Source: Gemmatimonadota bacterium
GTDB taxonomy: Bacteria; Latescibacterota; UBA2968; UBA8231
Direction of reading: 5' to 3'
DNA: 64,000 bases
NCBI GenBank assembly: GCA_009841115.1
Contig: VXML01000107.1
Location: 124,001 to 188,000, forward strand
The notes under the pieces: model-generated
Seen by the model: only the letters and a program-made list of their open reading frames with translations
What the model was told of the DNA's origin: nothing
Database searches by the model: none
Shown here: positions 25,264 through 34,247 of the stretch, piece by piece
Position numbering within the stretch: the first letter of the stretch is position 1
How the letters are laid out: each line of letters begins with the position of its first letter
Position numbers and translations under genes: made by a program

Positions 25264-26274
25264 ATGATTCAAACCCTTTACCACGACCTGACGCATCCGC
25301 TCTGGCAGGCCGCCAGCATTGCAGAGCACTACCTGCGGGATACCTACACGCTGCGCGTCTTGGCAAATTTCTGGGATCTGGCAGCCCAGCTCTGGTACTT
25401 TGTGGTGCTCGGTGCCCTGCTCAGCACCCTAGCCTGGCGCTACTTGCCAAAGACTCGGATTCGTCGCACGCTCCAGCAACGGACCAACGGCTCCATTGTG
25501 GCATCCACCCTGCTGGCCCTGATCTCGCCCCTGTGCACCTTTGCTGCCATTCCCGTGGCTGGCCGCCTGATAAATATGGGAGTACCGGCCGCACCTTTGG
25601 TGGCCTTTGTCGTGGCCTCGCCGCTGATGAACCCCGCCCTGTTCGTGTACACCGCTGGCACCATAAGTATGGAGATGGCCGTAGCCCGGCTGATCACAGC
25701 GGCCAGCGTCGGACTGCTAGCCGGTTTCGCAGTCCAGTCCGCTCTGCGTCGCCTAACTTTCGCCGTCCGTACAGCAGTCCCTGCGGAGCACACTTCGGCT
25801 AAGACGGACGGGCAGTCTGAAGTCGGGATACTAGTACAGCGCTTCCGCACCGATTTGCTCTTCATCGCCAAATTCTTCGGCTTGGGGATCTTCATCGCCG
25901 CTTTGGTAAAGACCTTCCTGTCCCAAGAGCTAGCGCTAGCGCTAGTCGGCCCCGGTAGCGTCTGGGCCGTGCCCGTGGCGGTGGCTCTGGGGGTGCCGCT
26001 CTACGCCTGCGGCGGCGGCAGCATTCCCATTGTCGAGAGCATGATGCAAATGGGGATGAGTCCGGGAGCGGCTTTGGGCTTTTTCATTGCCGGCCCGGCC
26101 ACCAAGTTCTCCACTCTGACCATGCTTGGGGCGGTCTGGGGCCGCCGCATCTTGTTGTTCTACCTCGGTTTGATGCTGGTTGGGGCCATGTTCTGGGGAT
26201 TTCTTTATCCTTTTGGCGACGAAAATATCCAAGCCAAAACGGGCGGGGTCTATGAGGAATTGATGGGCCGATGA
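25258..26274 (+). CDS. DUF318-type permease (YraQ-like)
   Basis: A 338-residue inner-membrane protein with eight or more helices. Characteristic motifs are S-P-L-C-T-F-A-A-I-P-V-A, V-A-S-P-L-M-N-P-A-L-F and, in the second half, Y-A-C-G-G-G-S-I-P-I-V, the repeated loops of the DUF318 permease family. Members have been tied to metal or thiol transport, but the substrate is unknown. Start is GTG in the hairpin repeat or the ATG two codons later. The genes before and after it are on the same strand. A long inverted repeat follows the stop. Confidence 0.8.
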   Translation: MKMIQTLYHDLTHPLWQAASIAEHYLRDTYTLRVLANFWDLAAQLWYFVVLGALLSTLAWRYLPKTRIRRTLQQRTNGSIVASTLLALISPLCTFAAIPVAGRLINMGVPAAPLVAFVVASPLMNPALFVYTAGTISMEMAVARLITAASVGLLAGFAVQSALRRLTFAVRTAVPAEHTSAKTDGQSEVGILVQRFRTDLLFIAKFFGLGIFIAALVKTFLSQELALALVGPGSVWAVPVAVALGVPLYACGGGSIPIVESMMQMGMSPGAALGFFIAGPATKFSTLTMLGAVWGRRILLFYLGLMLVGAMFWGFLYPFGDENIQAKTGGVYEELMGR

Positions 26275-26339
26275 ACAGACCGACAGACCTCGTCGAGATC
26301 ACCAGCGGATTCTTCTACACCGGCTAGCCCTCGCCCTTG

Positions 26340-26378
26340 AGACAAGAAGCAAATTGCGTTTTATTTGCGATCTTGTCT
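26340..26378. repeat. Imperfect inverted repeat between the permease and a PhyH gene
   Basis: AGACAAGA and GCAAAT pair with ATTTGC and TCTTGTCT around a short loop. It lies 60 bases after the permease stop and just before the ribosome site of the PhyH gene. It could be a terminator without a T-run or a 5'-leader structure controlling the oxygenase. Confidence 0.5.
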
Positions 26379-26395
26379 GACAGGAGAATGAAGCT

Positions 26396-27256
26396 ATGAC
26401 GAACCAAATTGACCACACCTTCAAGGCTGTACCAACCCACGACGAACTGCGCGAGATGGACCGCGACTTGCACTTCTATCCCAGCACAGTCGACGATCCC
26501 ACCACCCTCACTACTGAACAGGTCGCCGCTTTCAACCGAGACGGCTACCTCAAGGGTTTCCGAATTTTCGACGACGCCGAGATTGCCGAGCACCGGGCCT
26601 TCTTCGACGAGCAACTGAGAAAGGTTATGGCCGCCGGCTATGGCAGCTTCACCCTCAGTTCGGCGCATCTCAAATTCGCCAAGGTCTATGACCTCATGCA
26701 CCATCCCAAGATTCTCGCCTGCGTCCACGACCTCCTCGGCCCCGAACTAATCGGCCTAGCCTCGCACTACTTCTGCAAGATGCCCAAGGACGGCACGACC
26801 ATCTCTTGGCACCAAGACGCCAGCTACTGGCCGCTGACGCCCTCAAAGACGGCGACCGTCTGGCTAGCTATTGACGACGCCGATATCGACAACGGCTGCA
26901 TGCGCTTCGTCGCAGGCTCGCATCTTCACGGCCAACTCGAATTCCGCCCGAGCGACGCCTCGGAAAACAACGTCCTCGATCAGACGGTGGAAGATGTTGA
27001 GCGCTACGGCGAGATCGTCGATGTCGAGCTCAAGGCCGGCGAGGTCTCGATTCACTCCGACCTGCTTTTGCACAGCTCGCACTACAACGAATCGGATCGC
27101 CGTCGCTGTGGGCTAACGCTGCGCTACTGCACCCCCGACGTGCGCGCAATCCCCGGCTACTCTTGGGAGAAGGAAGGCGTGCTGATCAACGCCGCCGATC
27201 CGGCTGGGCATTGGGGCAACCCGGCCCGGCCCGAGCGCGACTACGAGGTGGCCTGA
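26396..27256 (+). CDS. PhyH-type Fe(II)/2-oxoglutarate dioxygenase
   Basis: A 286-residue protein with an extra 40-residue N-terminal part before FNRDGYLKGFRIFDD. The iron site is complete: H139-Q-D141 (SWHQDASYW) and H226 (LLLHSSHYN), with an Arg cluster at 235-237 for 2-oxoglutarate and N-G-C-M-R-F-V-A-G-S-H in between. It is preceded by a CAGGAG site and by an inverted repeat in the leader. The substrate is unknown. Two sulfatases follow on the same strand, so it may help degrade a decorated compound. Confidence 0.9.
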   Translation: MTNQIDHTFKAVPTHDELREMDRDLHFYPSTVDDPTTLTTEQVAAFNRDGYLKGFRIFDDAEIAEHRAFFDEQLRKVMAAGYGSFTLSSAHLKFAKVYDLMHHPKILACVHDLLGPELIGLASHYFCKMPKDGTTISWHQDASYWPLTPSKTATVWLAIDDADIDNGCMRFVAGSHLHGQLEFRPSDASENNVLDQTVEDVERYGEIVDVELKAGEVSIHSDLLLHSSHYNESDRRRCGLTLRYCTPDVRAIPGYSWEKEGVLINAADPAGHWGNPARPERDYEVA

Positions 27257-27280
27257 GACGCATAGCGCGGATCTACGAGT

Positions 27281-27306
27281 TTTAACGCGCCTTCAGGCGT
27301 ACAAAT
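27281..27306. repeat. Short intergenic hairpin repeat, copy 3 of 3
   Basis: TTTAACGCGCCTTCAGGCGT followed by ACAAAT. The core GCGCCTTCAGGCGT equals copy 2; the left flank differs. Here it separates the PhyH gene from the sulfatases. Confidence 0.55.
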
Positions 27307-27369
27307 TAACCGCAGGTCAGGCCCGCTGCCCCACGCATCTGACGGGTCTGGTCTTTGCTACATATAGAG

Positions 27370-28854
27370 ATGCCCATGGCAAACGACAGACCGCACGTCC
27401 TCCTGATTTCCACCGACCATTGGTCCGCTTCCCTTCTGGGCGAAGCCAACCATTCCGCCATTCTCACCCCCACCCTCGATTCCTTAGCCCGCAGCGGCAC
27501 TCGCTTCTCCAACGCCTATAGCGAATGCCCAGTCTGCATTCCCGCTCGTCGCACCCTGATGACGGGCACTTCGCCGCGCACCCACGGAGACCGGGTCTTC
27601 AAAACGACCGCCCCCATGCCCGAGCTGCCAACCGTGGCGCAAACCTTCCGCGATGCAGGCTACCAAGCGTATGCCGTTGGCAAGCTCCACGTCTATCCCC
27701 AGCGCGACCGCATTGGCTTCGACGACGTGCTTCTCGACGAAGAAGGCCGACCGCATTTGGGAGCGGTTGACGACTACGATCTCTTCCTCGCGGACAAAGG
27801 CCATGCGGGCATGGGGTTTGCCCACGGCATGAGCAACAACGAATACTCCTTCCGTCCCTGGCACTTGCCCGAGGACTGCCACCCCACCACTTGGGCGGCG
27901 CGCCAGATGAGCCGGATGATTAAGCGGCGCAACCCGGCCAAGCCCGGCTTCTGGTACCTGTCCTTCCGCCATCCGCATCCGCCGCTGGTGCCCTTGCAGA
28001 GCTACCTCGACCTCTACCGCGATATCGACATCGACGAGCCGCACCACGCCACTTGGGCACACGACTTTGACGATCTGCCCTATGCGCTCAAAGTCAATCA
28101 GGGTGCCAAAGTCCACCTCAAGGGGCCAGAGGTTTTGCGCATCCGCCGCGCCTTCTACGCGCTCTGCACTCAGATTGACCACCAACTACGCGTGGTCATC
28201 GGCACCCTGCGCGAGGAGGGGTTGCTCGACAATACCATTATTTGCTTCACAGCCGACCACGGCGACATGCTCGGCAACCACGGCCTCTGGGCTAAGCGGC
28301 TCTACTACGAACAGTCGGCTAACGTGCCGATGATCTTGCTCGGAGGCCGAGATGGACGAGTGCCGCACCACACGGTCGACGATCGCCTCGTCGGCTGGCA
28401 GGACGTCATGCCGACTTTGCTCGACCTAGCGGGGATCGACATCCCCGACACCGTCGAGGGTCTATCCATGATCGGCGAGGAACGGCGCAGTTATCTCTAC
28501 GGCGAGTGCGGCGAAGGGACAAACGCCTCCCGCATGATCCACGCGGGGCGGCACAAGCTGATCTACTATCCAGTGGGCAACCGCGTCCAGCTCTTCGATC
28601 TCGCAAGCGATCCCAACGAGCTGAATGACCTAGCGGGTTCACCCGACCATGCCGCAATCCAAGCCCAGCTCAGCGAGCGACTCGTCGGCGAACTCTACGG
28701 CAGTGACGAAGCCTGGATCGAAGACGATCAACTCGTCGGCTTGCCCGACCAGCAATGGGCACCCCGTCCCAACCGCAGCCTCTCCGGTCAACGCGGCCAG
28801 CACTATCCCGTGCCGCCCCAGATCGATGCCGACAAAGTCGTGGGTGCGCCGTGA
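27370..28854 (+). CDS. Type I (formylglycine) sulfatase
   Basis: A 494-residue sulfatase or alkaline-phosphatase-superfamily protein. D16 lies in the first metal motif (LLISTDHW). The modification signature is C56-I-P-A-R60, whose Cys is turned into formylglycine by a maturase. F-T-A-D-H-G-D-M-L-G-N-H-G supplies further metal ligands. No signal peptide is visible, so it is likely cytoplasmic. It would hydrolyse a sulfate ester, substrate unknown. The start is ATG 27370 or 27376. Its stop overlaps the next sulfatase start (GTGA), so the two are translated together. Confidence 0.92.
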   Translation: MPMANDRPHVLLISTDHWSASLLGEANHSAILTPTLDSLARSGTRFSNAYSECPVCIPARRTLMTGTSPRTHGDRVFKTTAPMPELPTVAQTFRDAGYQAYAVGKLHVYPQRDRIGFDDVLLDEEGRPHLGAVDDYDLFLADKGHAGMGFAHGMSNNEYSFRPWHLPEDCHPTTWAARQMSRMIKRRNPAKPGFWYLSFRHPHPPLVPLQSYLDLYRDIDIDEPHHATWAHDFDDLPYALKVNQGAKVHLKGPEVLRIRRAFYALCTQIDHQLRVVIGTLREEGLLDNTIICFTADHGDMLGNHGLWAKRLYYEQSANVPMILLGGRDGRVPHHTVDDRLVGWQDVMPTLLDLAGIDIPDTVEGLSMIGEERRSYLYGECGEGTNASRMIHAGRHKLIYYPVGNRVQLFDLASDPNELNDLAGSPDHAAIQAQLSERLVGELYGSDEAWIEDDQLVGLPDQQWAPRPNRSLSGQRGQHYPVPPQIDADKVVGAP

Positions 28855-30296
28855 AACCTCGCAACTTCCTCTTCATCCTGTCCGATCAACACCACCGACT
28901 CGCCAGCGGCTGCTACGGCCATCCTCTAGTGCAGACGCCCCATCTGGACGCCTTATCTGCACGCGGTACCCGCTTCCAGAACGCCTACACCAACTGCCCG
29001 ATCTGCGTCCCCGCCCGCGCGTCACTGGCCACCGGCCGCTATGTGCATCAGATCGGCTACTGGGACAACGGGCATCCCTATGATGGCGTGCCCGTCTCTT
29101 GGCACCAGCGCCTGCGCGAACAGGGCTTTTGCTGCGACTCAATCGGCAAGCTGCACTTCAAGGGGCAAGGCGCAGACCACGGGTTTAGCGAGGAAATTGA
29201 GCCGTTGCACGTAGTCGATGGCGTCGGCGATGTCCTCGGCTGCATCCGCGATCAGCCGCCCTTGCGCGACAAGCACGGCGAGCTTGGACGGGCGGGCGCA
29301 GGCGATTCAACCTACTTGCAGTACGACGCCCGCTGCACCGAACACGCCTTGCGCTGGCTCGCCGAGCACCGCGACGATGCCAAGCCTTGGGCCGTCTTCC
29401 TCAATTTCGTCTGCCCACATCCACCCTATATCGCCCCGCCAGAAATCTACGCCCAATACCCGCTCACAGACGTGCCGCTACCGCCGCAGTGGACGCCCGA
29501 CACGTGGCCCGACCATCCGGCGATGGACTACTTCCGCCGCTTCTTCCACTTTGACCAAGGGCACAGCGAAGAAACAGTGCGGCGCGTTACAGCCGCGTAC
29601 TACGGTACCACGACTTATCTCGACCAGCAGATCGGTCGCGTACTCAGTGCGCTCGACGAGTACGGCCTGACGGACTCCACCCGCGTGCTCTACACGTCAG
29701 ACCACGGTGAGTGTTTGGGAGCCCGAGGCATCTTCGGCAAGTTCACGCTCTACGACGAGGCCGCGGCTGTGCCGCTGATTGTGGCTGGGCCTGACGTGCC
29801 GGAGGGGAAGGTGGTGCAGACGCCGGTTTCTTTGGTGGATTGTTTTCCAACCGCGCTCGAAGGCGTCGGGGCTGCGTTGATCGACGACGATTTGCCCGGC
29901 CGCTCGCTGTGGCAGATCGCACAAGAGGACGACCGAGAGCGCACCGTCTTTAGCGAGTATCACGCGCTGGGCACTGAGCACGGCACCTATATGTTGCGCC
30001 GCAATCGCTACAAGTACAATTACTACGTCGGCGCACCACCGCAGCTTTTCGACTTGGCGGAGGATCCCGACGAGCTAAACGACTTGTCGGGTATGCCAGA
30101 GTACCAAGAACTGTTGCGAGATTGCGAAAGAGAATTGCGCGCCCTACTCGACCCAGAAGCGGTTGACGAACAGGCCCGTGCCAGCCAGCGGGCAACCATC
30201 GAAGCGGCGGGCGGGACCGCTGCGGTGATCCAACGCGGTGCCTTCGACCACTCGCCTACGCCCGGAGAAAAGGCCGCGTTTAGGTCGCACAAGTGA
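28851..30296 (+). CDS. Type I (formylglycine) sulfatase, coupled to the preceding one
   Basis: A 481-residue paralogue of the upstream sulfatase. MKPRNFLFILSDQHHRLASG starts at a GTG that overlaps the upstream TGA by three bases, giving tight coupling. Signature C52-V-P-A-R56 is present; LYTSDHGECLGARG is the second metal motif. No signal peptide. The two enzymes may act in turn on a compound with more than one sulfate, or have different positional specificity; that is inference. An MFS-like transporter follows 99 bases later. Confidence 0.92.
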   Translation: MKPRNFLFILSDQHHRLASGCYGHPLVQTPHLDALSARGTRFQNAYTNCPICVPARASLATGRYVHQIGYWDNGHPYDGVPVSWHQRLREQGFCCDSIGKLHFKGQGADHGFSEEIEPLHVVDGVGDVLGCIRDQPPLRDKHGELGRAGAGDSTYLQYDARCTEHALRWLAEHRDDAKPWAVFLNFVCPHPPYIAPPEIYAQYPLTDVPLPPQWTPDTWPDHPAMDYFRRFFHFDQGHSEETVRRVTAAYYGTTTYLDQQIGRVLSALDEYGLTDSTRVLYTSDHGECLGARGIFGKFTLYDEAAAVPLIVAGPDVPEGKVVQTPVSLVDCFPTALEGVGAALIDDDLPGRSLWQIAQEDDRERTVFSEYHALGTEHGTYMLRRNRYKYNYYVGAPPQLFDLAEDPDELNDLSGMPEYQELLRDCERELRALLDPEAVDEQARASQRATIEAAGGTAAVIQRGAFDHSPTPGEKAAFRSHK

Positions 30297-30395
30297 CCCT
30301 GGGCAGCACCCGTTCAGCGCGCTGATATGCGAGCGCCGAGCGGGAGTCGTAGGCCAATTTGCCCAGACGTACTGTCGGCCTTTTCTTCTTTATTT

Positions 30396-31697
30396 ATGCC
30401 CGACACCCCAAGCAACACGGCAAACCCCACTCACAGACTTTCCCCAGCAACTCGTCTCCGCAGCCAGTCGCGGCTGATCGGTGTCGCCGTTAGCGGCTCG
30501 ATCAACAACGCCCTCCTCACTTCCATCGTCCCCCTCTTTCTCCTCTCGCTCAACGCTTCGCCCTTTCTCATCGGCTTAGTCGCCACCAGCGAGTATCTCC
30601 AGAAGATGGGTCGTGTCGTCGGGTTGCAACTCATGCCGCGCACCGGGAAGGCTGGACTCTTCTTTTGGGGAAGGCTCTGCTCGTTGCCAGCGGGGCTAGC
30701 ACTGGCGCTGTTGGCGTTCTACGGCGCGAACGGGGTTTGGGCTGCTTGGATCGGCCTAGCTCTGTTTAGCGCCCGTGGTCTCATACAACAAGCAGGCAAC
30801 ACCGCTTGGTGGCCCCTAGTCCAAGACAACACCGCTAGCGGCGGGATCGGTGCCTTTCTCACGCGCATGCGCCTTCAGCAGCGCCTGCTCGAACTCGTCT
30901 TGCCCATCCTGATCGGCTGGTATCTTGGCTCGCAGCCCATGGCCGACGACTTCGGTCCGCTCTTCGCCCTGGCGGTTTTCTCCACTTGTGGTGGAGCCTT
31001 CTTGGTGCGCGCCGTAGCTGAGCAACCGCTGTCCCCGCCCGGCGAAGGTCTAATTCTCCGCTTGCGCCAAGCGTTGGCCGCGCCCCAGATCCGCGCCTAT
31101 GCGCTCTTCATTATGGCCCGTACAGCCGTGCTAGCGGCGACTTTCCCGCTGTGGGTCGTGGCGCTCACTGATGGGGGACTGCCCGTTAGCTACTTCGTCT
31201 GGATGACGCCAGTACAAGCCCTCGGCTATGTCGCGGGGCTGCATGGCTGGGGGCGGATGGTGGACCGGCACGGCAGCCGAGGACCGCTGACCATCACGCT
31301 GTTGCTGCAAGCGTCCATGGCACCCGCTTGGCTCTTCTTGCCTGCGGGACTCCCGTGGATCGCACTCTGGGCAGGGGTCGCATACCTGCTCTGGGGCGCG
31401 CTAGACGGCGGCTATCAGATGGGGCAATCGCGGGCGATGATCGACGCCGTTTCCAAAGAGTACCAGGCCGAGGGATTCTCCTTGGCGATGTATGCTTCGG
31501 CACTGGGCGGTATTGTCGGCGGCATCGCGGGTGGAGCCTGTTTCCAATGGTCTGCTGCGTTAGTAGGTCCGCGAGGGCCGATTTTTTATTTGTGTGCGGT
31601 TCAACTCGCATTTGTTGCGGCTTGGCTGCTCAGTACTCGGCTGGCCGGTTACCGCGAGCAAACCCCCGTGCGCCGCTTCTTGCGCTTGTCATCTTAG
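30396..31697 (+). CDS. MFS-type transporter
   Basis: A 433-residue membrane protein with about 12 helices. Helix 1 region VAVSGSINNALLTSIVPLFLLSL and the later loops (G-R-M-V-D-R-H-G-S-R-G-P, a variant of the MFS loop motif D-R-x-G-R-R) fit the major facilitator superfamily. The ATG at 30396 is used because the earlier part of the frame lacks helix-like sequence. Located after two sulfatases, it may take up their substrate or export a product. Substrate not determined. Confidence 0.8.
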   Translation: MPDTPSNTANPTHRLSPATRLRSQSRLIGVAVSGSINNALLTSIVPLFLLSLNASPFLIGLVATSEYLQKMGRVVGLQLMPRTGKAGLFFWGRLCSLPAGLALALLAFYGANGVWAAWIGLALFSARGLIQQAGNTAWWPLVQDNTASGGIGAFLTRMRLQQRLLELVLPILIGWYLGSQPMADDFGPLFALAVFSTCGGAFLVRAVAEQPLSPPGEGLILRLRQALAAPQIRAYALFIMARTAVLAATFPLWVVALTDGGLPVSYFVWMTPVQALGYVAGLHGWGRMVDRHGSRGPLTITLLLQASMAPAWLFLPAGLPWIALWAGVAYLLWGALDGGYQMGQSRAMIDAVSKEYQAEGFSLAMYASALGGIVGGIAGGACFQWSAALVGPRGPIFYLCAVQLAFVAAWLLSTRLAGYREQTPVRRFLRLSS

Positions 31698-31747
31698 AGC
31701 CCCCGTCGTATGTTGCTTAATCTTCACTTCAAGATGCCCACGGACGC

Positions 31748-32872
31748 ATGATTCACACTGCAAAAGCCCTTGCCGAACTTATCGAACGCGCTTTAGACTG
31801 CGAGCGCGTTGCCCTAGACACTGAATTCGTTTGGAACCGCACCTACTATCCCAAGCTAGGCGTGATCCAATTGGCTCTCGCCGACGGCGACTGCTACCTG
31901 ATCGACCCGGTGGCGATTGCGGACCTCTCGCCTCTTGGAACCCTGTTAGAGCACCCAGAGGTCGAACTGATTCTCCACGACGCCCAACAGGACTTGGCTA
32001 TTCTGCGCCGGGCCACGGGTGCTTTCCCGCGCAACGTCTTCGACACCCGCTGCGCAGCCGGGCTTGCCAATATGAGCTCGACCACTTCACTGGCCGAACT
32101 CTTGGAGCAAACCCTCGGCGTGATCCTCGACAAAACCGAGACGCTCACCAATTGGGTCCGCCGGCCGCTCTCTGAAGATCAGCTAGCGTACGCCATTGAG
32201 GACGTGCGCTATCTGCTCGAGGCGCGTGATGTGTTGCAGGCACGCGTCGAGGAAATTGGTCGCGGCACATGGCTGGCAGAGGAAATGGCCGCGTACGACG
32301 ACCCGCAGCTATACGAAGAGCGAGACCCACGCGAGCAATTCACGCGGATCAAGGGCACGGGCCGCGCTTCCTCGCGCGAGTTGGCCATCCTCCGCGAGTT
32401 GACCGCTTGGCGCGAAAAGGAAGCCCAGCGATGCGACCGGCCGCGCAATCACGTACTGGCGGACGAAGTCCTCGTGCTACTAGCCCGGCGCAAGCCCCAA
32501 TCGCGGGAGGAACTAGGCCGGCTCCGCGCACTCGGCAATCACCGCTATGACCGCTACCTACTCGAACAAATTCGCCGAGGCTTGGCCGTCCCCGACGAGG
32601 AGTGCCCACCTCGTCCGCGCCGACCGCAGCTCGACAAGGAGGTCGTCGAACGCAAACTCTCCCAGTCCATGGATCACTTGCGCCGCCAAAGCGACGCGGC
32701 GCAGATTGATGCACCCTTTGTCGCGACCCGCGCCGAGGTACACAACCTAGTCATCAACGCGGTCGCGGCTACGCCCGAGGATCATCGCCTCCTGCGTGGC
32801 TGGCGGCGCGATTTTATTGGCGAAGATCTATACGGCATCGCCACCTGCCCCGAGCAGTTCGGCCATGCTTGA
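31748..32872 (+). CDS. rnd: Ribonuclease D
   Basis: A 374-residue 3'-5' exoribonuclease. The DEDDy exonuclease motifs are visible: D24-T-E26 (VALDTEFVWN), H-D78-A-Q-Q-D82, and Y-A-I-E-D-V-R-Y-L in motif III with the Tyr and Asp. The C-terminal part, with LTAWREKEAQRCDRPRNHVLADEVL, is an HRDC-type domain. The enzyme trims tRNA and other RNA 3' ends. It ends 86 bases before an MscS channel on the same strand. Confidence 0.93.
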   Translation: MIHTAKALAELIERALDCERVALDTEFVWNRTYYPKLGVIQLALADGDCYLIDPVAIADLSPLGTLLEHPEVELILHDAQQDLAILRRATGAFPRNVFDTRCAAGLANMSSTTSLAELLEQTLGVILDKTETLTNWVRRPLSEDQLAYAIEDVRYLLEARDVLQARVEEIGRGTWLAEEMAAYDDPQLYEERDPREQFTRIKGTGRASSRELAILRELTAWREKEAQRCDRPRNHVLADEVLVLLARRKPQSREELGRLRALGNHRYDRYLLEQIRRGLAVPDEECPPRPRRPQLDKEVVERKLSQSMDHLRRQSDAAQIDAPFVATRAEVHNLVINAVAATPEDHRLLRGWRRDFIGEDLYGIATCPEQFGHA

Positions 32873-32958
32873 TGTGGCCGCATGAGGTACAGCCAGCAAC
32901 GGACACGGATCGTCGCGTAGAACACCGATGACGCCGCCCTTGGATAGGCAGACAACAG

Positions 32959-34209
32959 ATGCTCAACTTACTGCGTAGCCAATTTCTCGAATGGGGCCTC
33001 GGCCAAGACCTCAGCGAAGACCTCGCCGCACTGGTCGCCTTGACTGTGGTGGCCTTCGTCGCCTTGCTCGCCCATCGTCTGGCCAGGGGACCGCTACTCC
33101 GAGGCTCCGCCGCGATCATTCACCGCACCGATTTTCCCTATGACGATGTCCTAATCGAATGTCGGGTCTTGCATCGGCTGGCTCACTTAGTCCCCGGCCT
33201 CATCTTCTACCACCTAGGGCCAATGGCCTTAGAAGGCCACCCCGTTTCCGTCAAAATCATCCAGACCGCGGCGCATGTTTATCTGGTGCTCACCGGCTTA
33301 CTAGCCGTTGAGGCGTTGATAAGCGCGGGCGTCAGCATCTACAACAGCACTAGGACCTCGCATGAAGTCTCTATCAAGGGGCCGGTGCAGTTTCTCAAGA
33401 TCATCCTCTTTTTGCTCGGCAGCATCGTCGTCGTCGCAACCCTAATCGGCCAATCGCCGCTCTACTTACTCGGCGGCCTGACGGCGATGACCGCGGTTTT
33501 GCTACTAGTCTTCCGCGACTCGATCCTCGGGTTGGTCGCCGGCATCCAGATCTCGGTAAATCGCATGGTCGCCTACGGCGACTGGATTGAAATGCCCCAG
33601 TACGGAGCCGACGGCGACGTGATCGACATCACGCTGACGACGGTCAAGGTGCAAAACTGGGACAAGACCATCACCACCATTCCCACGTACGCACTGATTG
33701 GCGAGTCGTTCAAAAACTGGCGCGGGATGCAGGAGTCGGGCGGGCGGCGGATCAAGCGGGCGATCTACCTCGACGTCAGCACCATCGTGTTTTGCGACGA
33801 GGAAATGCTCGCCCGCTTCGCCAAAATCCAGTACATCACCGCCCACATTGAGCGCAAGAAGCAAGAGCTAGCCGAATACAACAAGCTCAACCATGTTGAC
33901 CTTTCGCATCTGGTAAATGGCCGGCGCATGACCAATATCGGCACCTTCCGCGCCTATGTGCAGGCCTATCTGAAAAACCATCCGCAGATCAACCAAGAAA
34001 TGACCTTTCTGGTGCGCCAGCTAGCGCCGACTTCCAAGGGGCTCCCCCTCGAAATTTACGTCTTTTGCAAGGATATCGTCTGGGCCAACTACGAGGCGAT
34101 TCAGGCCGACATTTTCGACCACATCTTCGCCATTGTGCCCGCCTTTGATCTGCGGGTTTTTCAGGAGCCGACGGGGACGGATTTTCAGGCGCTGGGGGAA
34201 TCGCAGTAA
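32959..34209 (+). CDS. MscS-family mechanosensitive channel (YbdG/MscM-like)
   Basis: A 416-residue inner-membrane protein. Several N-terminal helices precede the pore helix and the beta-domain: LGLVAGIQISVNRMVAYGDW, then I-E-M-P-Q-Y-G-A-D-G-D-V-I-D-I-T-L-T-T-V-K-V-Q-N-W-D. This 'A-D-G-D-V-x-D-I' layout and the long C-terminal domain fit the YbdG-like branch, which releases solutes on osmotic downshift. Confidence 0.88.
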   Translation: MLNLLRSQFLEWGLGQDLSEDLAALVALTVVAFVALLAHRLARGPLLRGSAAIIHRTDFPYDDVLIECRVLHRLAHLVPGLIFYHLGPMALEGHPVSVKIIQTAAHVYLVLTGLLAVEALISAGVSIYNSTRTSHEVSIKGPVQFLKIILFLLGSIVVVATLIGQSPLYLLGGLTAMTAVLLLVFRDSILGLVAGIQISVNRMVAYGDWIEMPQYGADGDVIDITLTTVKVQNWDKTITTIPTYALIGESFKNWRGMQESGGRRIKRAIYLDVSTIVFCDEEMLARFAKIQYITAHIERKKQELAEYNKLNHVDLSHLVNGRRMTNIGTFRAYVQAYLKNHPQINQEMTFLVRQLAPTSKGLPLEIYVFCKDIVWANYEAIQADIFDHIFAIVPAFDLRVFQEPTGTDFQALGESQ

Positions 34210-34247
34210 GACGGGCTATGTTGCCGTCAGAAATTAAAGATATCGCT

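Noticed and set aside
26271..26330. 17-codon ORF overlapping the permease stop (MNRPTDLVEITSGFFYTG)
   Set aside because: Too short, no ribosome site, and no recognisable family; most likely chance.
27370..28854. Reading the long minus-strand frames over the sulfatases as genes
   Set aside because: They are antisense frames of GC-rich genes with no domain patterns, while the plus-strand sulfatase motifs are complete.
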